A stretch of DNA of 64,000 bases, from assembly GCF_003434055.1 (NCBI RefSeq), contig NZ_QVEX01000001.1, positions 1,179,824 through 1,243,823 on the forward strand. Reading direction: 5' to 3'. How positions within the stretch are numbered: the stretch's first letter is position 1; the number at the start of each line of letters is the position of its first letter. Below the pieces are notes generated by a model. That model worked only from the letters and a program-made list of their open reading frames with translations, did no database searches and was not told where the DNA came from. The position numbers and the translations under genes were made by a program. This DNA comes from Enterocloster aldenensis (GTDB taxonomy: Bacteria; Bacillota; Clostridia; Lachnospirales; Lachnospiraceae). This document shows positions 51,478-60,028 of this stretch, piece after piece.

Positions 51478-53046
51478 TCATTCCCTGAGCCAGCCCTCTT
51501 CCTCCGGCAGCAGGAAGTAATTATTATCCCTGTCTGAATCCGTAATCATGGAATCCAGCTCACGGAGCAGGTAACTGTCCGGCATATTGCGCTGCCACCA
51601 GCGGTACCCCTTTGTGTTCCTGATTCCTTTTGCATCAATCTTCCTGCCGGCATAGTAATCAATATACACGCCCGCATAGGTGGCTGCCATGGAGCGCTCC
51701 ACATCCTCCCCAAGATTCTGCACCACTCCCCGTATCTGGTCGCTGATAAGTTTCTGTATGTAGCGGTAAGACCAATCCTCAAAGTCCAGCAGATCCGGAT
51801 TCCCGCTTCCCGTCTTCCTGGCCCATCCGGACACATCCACGGACCGTGTCTCATAGGAAATGCTGCCATCCTCATCCCAAACCACTTCGCCGTACTGACA
51901 CGGAGGAATGCTCAGTGCATCTGTAATGATTTCCTGTATCCCATAAGCCCCATCATCCACTCCCGGCTCAGCCTTGTGCTTGCGCACCCTCTGTACGTGA
52001 AGGTGGCCGCTGAAAAACAGGGGCAGCCGGTATTTCTGGAGAAGGTCAATCACCTCACTGTTATTGTCCATGGCGCACTGGGTGGTATACATACGGCTCT
52101 GGGCCAGCAGGTTATGGTGGGCAATGGGCAGCACGAAAATCCCCTGTTCCCTGGCCTTTAAAAGCTGCTCATCCATCCATGCCAGGGTGCTCTCCTTAAT
52201 CCTGCCCTCCACCTTATTCTCAGGTTCATACTGGCAGGAATCCAGCATGAGAAGCCAGTTCTTTTCATCCAGCGCATATACATAACTTAAGGAGCTGCTG
52301 TCCCTGCTGAGGGCCTGGTCATATCCATACCTGCGGTATATTTCATAAAAATCCTCCCCGTCAATGGAGTCCACGGATTCCTTTTCAGCCCCGTAATACA
52401 CTGCGGCGTGTCCATTGTTGATATCGTGGTTGCCGGGAATGACCAGTACCTGTACCCCGGCGTCCTGTACCCGGGCCAGGCGTCCTGCCAGCTCTTCATG
52501 GTTCATCCGCTCCCCGTTCATGGTAATGTCCCCGCTGAGCACAAGGGCGGAAGGCTTTTCTTCTATGACCTCATCCAGGAAGGCCTCCAGCAGTTCAGGA
52601 AGGTACTGGATGACCTTCCCGTCGCTCCGCTCCACAAACAGCTGGAATGCAGGGCCTCCGTCACCTGCCCGGGCGCTCTGATAATGGAGGTCCGTGGCCA
52701 GGACAAGTTTTGGGGGGACATAGGGCTCTTGTGTGTCCTGGGGCGGGGTCCACAGGCCCGGGAACTGCTTCTTCCAGCCAGTATACCCTTCTTCTCTTAT
52801 GACCTCCTCCGGCTTTTCGGCCTGGGAATCCGTGGCCGTCTTAGCCCGGCTGTCTTCTGTCCCGTCCTCCGGCCGCTTTCTATGATCATCGCCCGCAGAT
52901 GCCGGCCCCGGCCCTTTGGTAGTTGCCTCTGTCTGCACCGGGCCAGCGGGTTCCATTAATTTTTTCATAAAATGCAAAACCCCGAAGCATGCCATGAATA
53001 CCATGGCATACATCAGGGCACTTATTATCCAGGTCTTTTTCTTCAT
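51478..53046 (-). CDS. membrane-anchored calcineurin-like metallophosphoesterase
   Basis: 522 residues. An N-terminal helix (about 7-27) anchors it, followed by a charged low-complexity linker (to ~110). All phosphoesterase motifs are present: LATDLHYQ (D-x-H), LSGDITMNGE (GD), PGNHDINN (GNHD), IAHHNLL and SGHLHVQR (GHxH), which bind two metal ions. The active site is outside the membrane. The substrate is unknown; candidates are nucleotides or phospholipid-linked groups. It starts 14 bases after the HAD phosphatase gene and ends the tig-like–xpt–HAD operon. Confidence 0.9.
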   Translation of the reverse strand: MKKKTWIISALMYAMVFMACFGVLHFMKKLMEPAGPVQTEATTKGPGPASAGDDHRKRPEDGTEDSRAKTATDSQAEKPEEVIREEGYTGWKKQFPGLWTPPQDTQEPYVPPKLVLATDLHYQSARAGDGGPAFQLFVERSDGKVIQYLPELLEAFLDEVIEEKPSALVLSGDITMNGERMNHEELAGRLARVQDAGVQVLVIPGNHDINNGHAAVYYGAEKESVDSIDGEDFYEIYRRYGYDQALSRDSSSLSYVYALDEKNWLLMLDSCQYEPENKVEGRIKESTLAWMDEQLLKAREQGIFVLPIAHHNLLAQSRMYTTQCAMDNNSEVIDLLQKYRLPLFFSGHLHVQRVRKHKAEPGVDDGAYGIQEIITDALSIPPCQYGEVVWDEDGSISYETRSVDVSGWARKTGSGNPDLLDFEDWSYRYIQKLISDQIRGVVQNLGEDVERSMAATYAGVYIDYYAGRKIDAKGIRNTKGYRWWQRNMPDSYLLRELDSMITDSDRDNNYFLLPEEEGWLRE

Positions 53047-53060
53047 CCGGTCAGCTCTTT

Positions 53061-53855
53061 CTATATGATGCCTAACTCTTCCATCGCGTATGCGATACCG
53101 TCATCCTCCACGTCCTTTGTCTCAAAAGTGGCATAGGGCAGGAGTACATCGCTGTGCTGTCCCATAAGCACACAATTGGTGGCATATTTGAACATGGACA
53201 GATCATTGCTGCTGTCGCCAAATACATAGGCGTCATCCTTGGAAATGCCGTAATGCTTTAACACCAGATCCATGGCAGTTGCCTTTGAATGGCCTCTGGG
53301 AACACACTCATAATAGCCGTCCCCCCTGTCAATGGCCTCAATATCCTTAAGGCGCCCAAACAGTTCCCTGGGCCTGCTCTTCTCATCTGAAGCCAGATAA
53401 AACTTGGAAAAATCGTAGCAGTCATCCTCCCAGTCATACCTGGACGCGGTGCCCGACCGTCTCAATGCCGCCTTCAGTTCTTCCACCTGGGGAAACCTGG
53501 AAACCGTCCTGTGCAGATAACATCCTTCCACACCTTCCAGCGCACCGTCCAGGCCGCACTCGTCGATATCCTTTTTAATCTGCAGGCCCCTCTCATGGGG
53601 GATCTGGTAGCAGTAAAGTACCCTGCCCTCTGCAATCACATAGGTGCCGCAGCCGCACAGACAGCCATCTGTCTCAATCTCGGACCGTATGTCCCTGGTA
53701 TGGGGATACACCCTGCCCGTATTAATGAACACCAGATGCCCTCTTTTGCGCGCCTCCTTAATTGCCTGTTTGGCGCTGTCAGGAACCAGCCCCGTCTTTT
53801 CAGACAGGAGGGTTCCGTCAATATCAAAAAACAAAGCTTTGTTCCTATTACTCAT
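53061..53855 (-). CDS. HAD-superfamily (Cof-type) sugar phosphatase
   Basis: 264 residues from [17 protein letters not shown]; the start overlaps the xpt stop by 8 bases. Motif I is [10 protein letters not shown] (catalytic Asp), motif II FINTGR, motif III has Lys in [16 protein letters not shown], motif [13 protein letters not shown] large C2-type cap domain (about 80-190) selects the substrate. Members dephosphorylate sugar phosphates or flavin precursors with broad range. The exact substrate is unknown. Confidence 0.9.
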   Translation of the reverse strand: MSNRNKALFFDIDGTLLSEKTGLVPDSAKQAIKEARKRGHLVFINTGRVYPHTRDIRSEIETDGCLCGCGTYVIAEGRVLYCYQIPHERGLQIKKDIDECGLDGALEGVEGCYLHRTVSRFPQVEELKAALRRSGTASRYDWEDDCYDFSKFYLASDEKSRPRELFGRLKDIEAIDRGDGYYECVPRGHSKATAMDLVLKHYGISKDDAYVFGDSSNDLSMFKYATNCVLMGQHSDVLLPYATFETKDVEDDGIAYAMEELGII

Positions 53856-54432
53856 CATCTCTGAACACAATGGTCTGTGTCTCCTCATCCATACTCTCTA
53901 CAATTGCAAGGGATTCCAGCCGGATGCCCTCGGAACGCAGCAGGTCGCCGCCTACCTGGAAGCCTTTCTCAATCACGATCCCGGCGCCCACCAGTTCTGC
54001 ACCGGAGTCCCTGACGAGGGCGGCCAGTCCTTCCAGCGCCTTGCCGTTGGCAAGGAAATCATCAATCAGAAGCACCTTGTCCCCAGGCCCTAAAAATTCC
54101 TTGGACACGATAATATCGTATACACGGCCATGGGTAAAGGATTCCACCTTAGTGGTATAAACCTCACCTGCAATGTTCTTGGTCTGTGTCTTCTTGGCAA
54201 ATACCACCGGCACATCAAAGTACTGGGCAACAATACATGCTATTCCGATACCGGAAGCCTCAATGGTCAAAATCTTCGTCACCGGCACATCGGCAAACCT
54301 GCGTTTAAACTCCCTGCCAATCTCCCCAAACAGCTTAATGTCCATCTGATGGTTCAGGAAGCTGTCCACTTTCAGTACGTTTCCGGCTTTAATCTTGCCG
54401 TCTTTACGTATCCTGTCTTTTAAAATCTGCAT
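53848..54432 (-). CDS. xpt: xanthine phosphoribosyltransferase
   Basis: 194 residues. [29 protein letters not shown] start, [15 protein letters not shown], and the PRPP loop [14 protein letters not shown] (about 118-131) match Xpt, which converts xanthine and PRPP to XMP in purine salvage. It is usually behind a guanine riboswitch with a xanthine permease, but here only 32 bases separate it from a lipoprotein gene and no riboswitch fits. It is thus read from the upstream promoter. Confidence 0.93.
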   Translation of the reverse strand: MQILKDRIRKDGKIKAGNVLKVDSFLNHQMDIKLFGEIGREFKRRFADVPVTKILTIEASGIGIACIVAQYFDVPVVFAKKTQTKNIAGEVYTTKVESFTHGRVYDIIVSKEFLGPGDKVLLIDDFLANGKALEGLAALVRDSGAELVGAGIVIEKGFQVGGDLLRSEGIRLESLAIVESMDEETQTIVFRDDE

Positions 54433-54464
54433 GCACGTACCCTCCTCATTCTTTTCTTATCCTA

Positions 54465-55580
54465 TTACTGCGCCGCCGTGGTCTCCGCTGCTTCGGTCTC
54501 CGCCGCCGTGGTCTCTGCTGCTTCGGTTTCCGCCGCCGTGGTCTCCGCTTCCGATGCCTGTGCAACATTGGCTGCATTATCCGCCATGAATTTCATGACC
54601 TTATAATTCAGGGCCATCTCATCAAATGTCTCCTGGCCATAATACCCCACCGCAGCATCTACGGTCTGCCCGTTGGACTCTGCAAATGCCTCGCGGTCAG
54701 CATCCTCAAGCACAAGTCCCTCCCGCTCAGCAATCGTATTAATGACCAGCTGGTTCTTTACATCATCCTTCACGCTGGCGTAGATTGCTTCCTGAAGTCC
54801 GGGCACGTCCATGCCATTGGCCTGGGCCATGCCTGCCAGGCTGCTTCCATACATCTTGGCCTGCTGCTCATACTGTTTGAGCCTTGTGTTATAGCGCTTG
54901 GAAACCGCGTTCTTATTCAGCTTGAACGTGGAATCCGCAACCACCTGCTGAAGCACGGACGTCTGTACCTGGCGGTCCGCTGCCTGCTGCTTCTGCTTTA
55001 ACAGGTCGGCACGGATGCTTTCCTTGTACTCATCCACTGTCTTGTAGTCTGAAACCCTCTGGACAAATTCATCGTCCAGGACAGCGTCTTTTTTCTCTTT
55101 TACCGCGTTCACGGTAACTGTGAATACAACAGGCTGGCCTGCAAGGGATTTTTCCTGATAGGTCTCGGGGAATGTCAGGTCCAGTTCCTTCTTATCGCCC
55201 TTCTTAACCCCAATCAGGCCATCCTCAAACCCGTCAATAAAGCTGCCGGAGCCAAGCGTCAGGTCAAAGTCCTTGGCAGAACCGCCCTCAAATTCCACAC
55301 CGTCCTTTGTCCCCACATAATCGATGTTGACCACATCCCCCTCTGCTGCAGGGCGGTCAACCTCATCTTCCTTGGGATTCTGGCTTAATACCTGATTAAT
55401 CCTGGAATCCACCTCTGCGTCTGTGACCAATACTTCCGGCATGTTTACCTTAACGCCTTTGTATTCGCCCAGTTCCACAGTACCCAGGTTTTCCTTCCCT
55501 CCCTCAGTACTGCCTGAACATCCGGTCAGCAGTGACAGGGCTGTCATGGTGCATAAACATATCAATGCTATTTTTTTCAT
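54465..55580 (-). CDS. FKBP/trigger-factor-like peptidyl-prolyl isomerase lipoprotein
   Basis: 371 residues from MKKIALICLCTMTALSLLTG, a lipoprotein signal peptide with lipobox LLTGC; AAAAGGG precedes the ATG. After it, VEVDRPAAEGDVVNIDYVGT-like sequence and FIDGFEDGLIGVKKGDKKEL form the FKBP-type isomerase domain of trigger factor (about 90-180), followed by the helical chaperone arms (about 185-335). The ribosome-binding N-terminal domain is missing, so it works outside the membrane on secreted proteins, like PrsA. The tail is (A-E-T-T-A/A-E-T-E-A) repeats from 30-base DNA repeats. Confidence 0.88.
   Translation of the reverse strand: MKKIALICLCTMTALSLLTGCSGSTEGGKENLGTVELGEYKGVKVNMPEVLVTDAEVDSRINQVLSQNPKEDEVDRPAAEGDVVNIDYVGTKDGVEFEGGSAKDFDLTLGSGSFIDGFEDGLIGVKKGDKKELDLTFPETYQEKSLAGQPVVFTVTVNAVKEKKDAVLDDEFVQRVSDYKTVDEYKESIRADLLKQKQQAADRQVQTSVLQQVVADSTFKLNKNAVSKRYNTRLKQYEQQAKMYGSSLAGMAQANGMDVPGLQEAIYASVKDDVKNQLVINTIAEREGLVLEDADREAFAESNGQTVDAAVGYYGQETFDEMALNYKVMKFMADNAANVAQASEAETTAAETEAAETTAAETEAAETTAAQ
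54471..54560 (-). repeat. 30-base tandem repeat at the lipoprotein gene 3' end
   Basis: Units GTCTCYGCTGCTTCGG... of 30 bases at 54481-54510 and 54511-54540, with partial copies on both sides. They code for the Ala/Glu/Thr tail and keep frame. Confidence 0.85.
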
Positions 55581-55653
55581 CTTACATATCCCTTTTCTTT
55601 TACTCATTTCACACATCCCCGGCAGGAAAACATCTGTTTCCTATATTTCCCTA

Positions 55654-55741
55654 GAGCGTGCTTGAAAATTGCTTTCCGTCAGGTGTGCGTCCCACTTTGT
55701 GGGACGTGCAGATGGCGGGAATGAATTTTCAAACACGCCCT
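55654..55741. repeat. MITE-like element, copy B
   Basis: About 88 bases with 17-base terminal inverted repeats (GAGCGTGCTTGAAAATT at 55654-55670; mirror AATTTTCAAACACGCCC at 55724-55740, 15 matches) and a central hairpin GTCCCAC-TTT-GTGGGAC. Its left 28 bases match the element at 12178. The remaining part of 55581-55880 holds the lipoprotein promoter (TGGTATAAC near 55810) and no gene. Confidence 0.7.
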
Positions 55742-55880
55742 GGTCTGCCCTCCCCTAATCCGTGATGGGGAATTCCCGGGGATTCCTTTCGGAGCGTGCG
55801 CTGTACATAGTTATACCATACCTGTCCATGAAAAAAAAGTATTTCCATCAATTTCATGAAAATTTAAGAGGGCTTTCCTT

Positions 55881-57275
55881 TTATTTATAAAACGCCTTAA
55901 ATGCCTTGTAGGTGTTATACACATCCAGCTTGGAAGACAGCTCAAAGGGGGAGTGCATGGACAGGATGGGTACGCCCAGGTCCACGGTATCCACGTTCAT
56001 GTGTGCAACCAGCTTGGCAATGGTCCCGCCTCCGCCGGCATCCACTGCTCCCAGCTCCCCTGCCTGCCAGTACACGCCCTCTTCCTCCATGATGCCAATG
56101 ACCTTTGCCATGGTTTCAGCGCTGGCATCATTGGAACCGGCCTTGCCCCTTGCACCTGTGTACTTGGTCAGGACACAGCCCTTGTTGATGTAGCTGGAAT
56201 TGCGGCCCTCGTATACATCCGGGAATGTTGGGTCATAGGCCGCATTCACGTCCGAGGACAGGCACAGGGAATTCCTGAGCACATCCCGCACCGGAACGCC
56301 TGCCTGTTCTGCAAGGTCTTCTATGTAGTGAAGCACGTAGTCCGAATTCAGGCCGGTATTGCCGTCAGATCCAGTCTCCTCCTTGTCGGTCAGGATGGTC
56401 ACGGTGGTATGGGCAGGCTTCTTTGCATCCATCTCGGCCGTAATGGCTGTGTAGGCGCACACCCGGTCATCCTGTCCGTAAGCGCCTATCATGCTGGCAT
56501 CCAGCCCCACGTCCCTGGCCTTTGCCGCGGGCACCAATTCCAGCTCAGCCCGGAAGAAGTCCTTTTCCGTAATCTTATAGCGTTCATTGAGCAGGGACAA
56601 TGCCATCAGCTTAACCGGTTCCTTTATGTCCTCCTCCTGGTAAGGAAGGGAGCCAATGACAATATTCAGTTCCTCCCCCTTAAGACCGTCCTTTAAGGGG
56701 CGCTCGTTCTGTTTGGCTGAAAGGTGGGGAAGCAGGTCGGTCACACAGAACACAGGATCTGCCTCATCCTCACCGATACAGATATCCACGGTCTCCCCGT
56801 TTTTCTTAACCACCACGCCATGGATGGCAAGGGGGATGGTTCCCCACTGATATTTGCGTATCCCGCCGTAATAATGGGTCTTAAAAAATGCAATCTCATC
56901 CTTTTCATACAGGGGATTGGGCTTTAAATCCAGCCTCGGCGAGTCAATATGAGCCCCGTTGATCCTGACCCCCTCTGAAAGCGGCTTCCTGCCAAAAGTG
57001 GTTGCTATCAGCGCCTTATCCCTATTAACATAATACACCTTATCCCCAGCCTCATAAGAAGCCTTCCTGTCATATGGCCTGTATCCTGCCTTCTTAAGCA
57101 TTTTCACGGCAGCCTTTACACATTCCCGCTCCGTCTTGCCTGCATTTAAAAATGCCTTGTAACCCTCGCAGTATTTGGACGCCTTTTCTATCTGTCCCGG
57201 CGAATCCTTCCCAATGTGCGGAAAGGTCCATGTAAGCTGTTCCTGTAATTCCTGTGCTTTTGTCTTTTTTGACAT
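55881..57275 (-). CDS. M18-family metalloaminopeptidase
   Basis: 464 residues. Family marks are the zinc His in GAHIDSPRLDLKPNPLYE, the bridging Asp and catalytic Glu region TDKEETGSDGNTGL, and the late SMHSPFELSSKLDV with the last His ligand. This branch (aminopeptidase I / ApeB-like, the clostridial M18 type) forms a tetrahedral dodecamer that removes N-terminal residues, often acidic, from peptides. It follows the leucine-rich-repeat gene by 18 bases and is probably co-transcribed. Confidence 0.9.
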   Translation of the reverse strand: MSKKTKAQELQEQLTWTFPHIGKDSPGQIEKASKYCEGYKAFLNAGKTERECVKAAVKMLKKAGYRPYDRKASYEAGDKVYYVNRDKALIATTFGRKPLSEGVRINGAHIDSPRLDLKPNPLYEKDEIAFFKTHYYGGIRKYQWGTIPLAIHGVVVKKNGETVDICIGEDEADPVFCVTDLLPHLSAKQNERPLKDGLKGEELNIVIGSLPYQEEDIKEPVKLMALSLLNERYKITEKDFFRAELELVPAAKARDVGLDASMIGAYGQDDRVCAYTAITAEMDAKKPAHTTVTILTDKEETGSDGNTGLNSDYVLHYIEDLAEQAGVPVRDVLRNSLCLSSDVNAAYDPTFPDVYEGRNSSYINKGCVLTKYTGARGKAGSNDASAETMAKVIGIMEEEGVYWQAGELGAVDAGGGGTIAKLVAHMNVDTVDLGVPILSMHSPFELSSKLDVYNTYKAFKAFYK

Positions 57276-57293
57276 ATTCTGTTTTATCCTCCT

Positions 57294-58235
57294 TTATAAT
57301 TCAAATGTCCTGGCCCTCAAAGGCACATGACCGAATCTCTCGTGTTTTATATCCATGAGAAGGGCTGCATCCGCAGCATTCCCTCCCCGTGAAGCCGCAT
57401 CCAGCATCTGTCCCAGTCCATCCCTGCCCATAAACCCGGAGCGGGCCATTAAGCCCAGGATATCCCGTTCCCCTCGCTTAAGGATTCCCTCAGCGGCATC
57501 CCCTGCATGGGCAGCAATATAATCCTGATACGCCTTTGCGGCCTCCTCCTTAAGCCCCCAGGGCCAATACAGGCGGTACAGGGCCAGGCGCGTCACAAGT
57601 TCCGGTTTCTCCTGCACGGTCACATGGGGGAACAGCCGGTCATACTCCCCCACATCAAACCGTGTGCCGTCAAAACAGTAACGGTACATATGGCCGCAGC
57701 CATGCATTTCCCTCATAATGATCCTGGCCGGTGTATTCTCCACCGACTCCTCAAAATATTCCGGGAACACCAGCTTGGCAAGGAGCGTTCCGTCCTCCCT
57801 CCTGTAATCCACATCCAGGGTCTGACGGAGCTCTGAAAGGATTTCCCTGAAACAGGACTTTCCTTCCTCCCTCACACAGATATCCAGGCTGGCAATCCCG
57901 GTACACCCGGTAAACACGCCCGCCCCCCAGTCATCCACCGTGCTCTGGCAGGAGAGCTTCCTCAGTCCGGAGCAGTTATAAAACGCATAGGCGCCTATCC
58001 GTTTTGCATACCTGGGCAGCACCAGCTCCTTAACCTGGCTGCCGCAAAGTTCCGGCTCGCCCTCATATTCATGCGGCGGCACCCCGCGCCCTCTGACCGT
58101 CTCTGAAAAAAGGTATCCCTCCAGCCCGGTCACCGGCTTTCCGTCTATCCTGTCCGGAATCTGTACAATTCCGTCTAAACCATAACAACGCCGGACAGAT
58201 ATTCCGTCCAGCGTTTCTTCATATAATAACTTCAT
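57294..58235 (-). CDS. leucine-rich-repeat (BspA-like) hypothetical protein
   Basis: 313 residues. The middle has LRR_5-like units (VKELVLPRYAKRIGAYAFYNCSGLRKLSC, then GVFTGCTGIASLDI; shown in parts), as in BspA-type proteins, but no signal peptide, so it is cytoplasmic. The C-terminal ~90 residues are helical (EEAAKAYQDYIAAHAGDAAEG) and resemble a degenerate repeat fold. No function is known. The ribosome-binding site is weak. It heads the M18 gene, suggesting a shared transcript. Confidence 0.75.
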   Translation of the reverse strand: MKLLYEETLDGISVRRCYGLDGIVQIPDRIDGKPVTGLEGYLFSETVRGRGVPPHEYEGEPELCGSQVKELVLPRYAKRIGAYAFYNCSGLRKLSCQSTVDDWGAGVFTGCTGIASLDICVREEGKSCFREILSELRQTLDVDYRREDGTLLAKLVFPEYFEESVENTPARIIMREMHGCGHMYRYCFDGTRFDVGEYDRLFPHVTVQEKPELVTRLALYRLYWPWGLKEEAAKAYQDYIAAHAGDAAEGILKRGERDILGLMARSGFMGRDGLGQMLDAASRGGNAADAALLMDIKHERFGHVPLRARTFEL

Positions 58236-58423
58236 GGTATCAGTTTAACCACTTTATATGTTTTTTTCAAGAACATTTTACAATCTGCCGTAAAAAGGAA
58301 AATTACCTGTCACAAAAAGGATGACGCTTCTAATGGAATATGGTAAAATAAAACCAGCAGGAGGGAGGGGAGCCTTCCCACTCCCTGAACCGCAAAACAT
58401 CACATATCAAGGGGGAAATGTTT

Positions 58424-58891
58424 ATGAGACACATCAGCAGGAAAATCATTGCAATGAGCATGGGAATCATGATGGCAGGAAGCGCCGTCTGCCACATCAG
58501 CGTCCAGACATCCATTGTGGCGGAAGCCCATTCCGGGAGGACCGACGCTAGCGGCGGACACCGGGACAACAAGAACAAAAGCGGCCTGGGTTCCTATCAC
58601 TACCACTGCGGCGGACATCCGGCCCACCTGCATACCGGCGGCGTATGCCCCTACGCCGCCGCTTCATCCGGCAGCACCCAATCCACCACCTCCGCCCCTG
58701 CCTCCGAAGCAGACACCGAACTCACCAAACAGGTCCAGCAGGCCCTAAACGACAAAGGATACGACTGCGGGACCCCCGACGGCATAACCGGAGAAAAGAC
58801 CAGGACCGCACTAATCAAATTCCAGGAAGACAACAACCTGACTGCCGACGGAATCATCGGCGAAGAAGTAAAGACCGCCCTGGGAATCTAA
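58424..58891 (+). CDS. secreted YHYH / peptidoglycan-binding protein
   Basis: 155 residues from the ATG at 58424 (GGGGG eight bases upstream; an ATG six bases earlier is too close). A signal peptide (about 1-35) is followed by the short YHYH domain (GLGSYHYHCGGHPAHLHTGGVCP in two halves), whose His/Cys cluster probably binds metal, then a Ser/Thr linker and a peptidoglycan-binding domain type 1 (about 105-155: VQQALNDKGYDCGTPDGITG). It likely sits in the cell wall. Such proteins are frequent in Firmicutes and have no proven role. Confidence 0.85.
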   Translation: MRHISRKIIAMSMGIMMAGSAVCHISVQTSIVAEAHSGRTDASGGHRDNKNKSGLGSYHYHCGGHPAHLHTGGVCPYAAASSGSTQSTTSAPASEADTELTKQVQQALNDKGYDCGTPDGITGEKTRTALIKFQEDNNLTADGIIGEEVKTALGI

Positions 58892-59022
58892 CCCCAAGCC
58901 ACCGCTAACCCACACCACCTCACCCAAAAACAAAAGCAGCCCAATCCTCCCCCCTCCGCCGGATTCATGCATGAAGGCCATCCGCTCTGGGAACACCCAG
59001 CAGCCTCTCCGTAGCCTTAGCA

Positions 59023-59319
59023 GGAGGAAGGGCCGGGAGGAAGGCGGGGCTGAGGTTCCTTGTGGAGGGAGGCAGGTCTGCTTGCTCAAAAAGAGGCTGG
59101 AAACAGGGCCGAGTGAGGGCCTCCAAGCCCGAACGCAGAGTCTCCACGGACGGAAAATCATCAAGATTTTCCGGTAGTTGAGACGGTGCCCTGTTTCCAG
59201 CCTCTTTTTGAGTTAGCAGACCAGCCTCCCGGAACCAGGAACCGCAGACCCGCCTTCCTCCCGGCCCTTCCTCCGTGGAGACAAACAAAAGCAGAGGCTG
59301 CGTACCCCCGCACCCCTGC
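59023..59319. repeat. structured repeat W (copy 2 of the Z/W family)
   Basis: Non-coding. Outer arms 59023-59059 / 59238-59274 (37 bases, 35 matches), middle arms 59075-59108 / 59189-59222 (34 bases, 32 matches). The two unmatched positions of the middle arm are the same as in copy Z. The inner core GAGTGAGGGC, GCCCGAACGCAGAG, ACGGACGG, ATCATCAAGAT, GGTAGTTG is nearly identical to Z, and the closing stem is GTCTC/GAGAC where Z has GCGCC/GGCGC. It fills the gap between the convergent YHYH and kdpE-like genes; nothing else is seen in 58892-59338. Confidence 0.85.
59287..59319 (-). terminator. terminator of the kdpE-like operon carried by repeat W
   Basis: GCAGAGG (59291-59297) pairs with CCCCTGC (59313-59319), one G-U pair on the minus strand, then TTTTG. 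Same place relative to the repeat and to the upstream gene as the paaK terminator in copy Z. Confidence 0.7.
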
Positions 59320-59338
59320 CTTCAACATCAAACCCACC

Positions 59339-60028
59339 TTATTCATCCACAAATCGATACCCCACCCCCACCTCAGTCAATATAAACCTGGGGTTTGCCG
59401 TATTGTCTTCTATCTTCCGCCTGATATTCGCCATGAATACCCGCAGGGACTGGTAGTCGTCCGTGGTGTCATATCCCCACACCTCCTGTTGGATATAATG
59501 ATGGGTCAGTACCTTGCCGCTGTTGTTTACCAGCAGCACCATCATCTTGTACTCAAGGGGCGTCAGGTGGATTTCCTGGTCATGGACATAGACCTTGCGC
59601 TTTTCAAAATCCATCCTGAAATAGTCCAGCTCAAACTCCTGTTCCTGCCTGCTGACAAAGGAGTCCTTGTGCCGCAGCCCCACACGGATGCGGGCCAGAA
59701 GTTCCTCTGCGCTGAAGGGCTTGGTTACATAATCGTCCGCGCCCTGGTCCAGGGCATTGATTTTTTCCCGTTCCTGCCCCCTGGCAGAGACAACGATGAC
59801 CGGTGTGTTGGATTGCTTCCTTATCTGCTTTAACACTTCCATGCCGTCAATATCCGGCAGCCCCAGGTCCAGAAGGATCAGGTCCGGATGGTTGGCATAG
59901 AAAAGCGAAATGCCGGAAAGGCCATTATCTGCAAGTATATATGAATATCCCCGGGTCTTAAGGGATATTTTCATGAAGTTCTGTATGGTCTTGTCATCCT
60001 CAATGACCAGGATCGTGGTTTCATTCAT
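59339..60028 (-). CDS. KdpE-like response regulator (OmpR family)
   Basis: 229 residues. Receiver domain (about 1-118): acidic pair IEDD, phospho-accepting Asp in LILLDLGLPD, Thr/Ser switch VVSAR, and Lys in DDYVTKPF. C-terminal winged helix (about 130-229; LTPLEYKMMVLLVNNSGKVL and SLRVFMANIRRKIE). Closest look is KdpE. It overlaps the end of the kinase gene by 8 bases, so they are coupled. Targets probably include the TATAAAGA repeats before the RCK genes. The kdpFABC pump genes are not in the window. Confidence 0.9.
   Translation of the reverse strand: MNETTILVIEDDKTIQNFMKISLKTRGYSYILADNGLSGISLFYANHPDLILLDLGLPDIDGMEVLKQIRKQSNTPVIVVSARGQEREKINALDQGADDYVTKPFSAEELLARIRVGLRHKDSFVSRQEQEFELDYFRMDFEKRKVYVHDQEIHLTPLEYKMMVLLVNNSGKVLTHHYIQQEVWGYDTTDDYQSLRVFMANIRRKIEDNTANPRFILTEVGVGYRFVDE

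Noticed and set aside
54433..54464. Guanine/xanthine riboswitch before xpt
   Set aside because: Only 32 bases separate xpt from the preceding gene, far too short for a purine aptamer, and no conserved loop sequences are seen.
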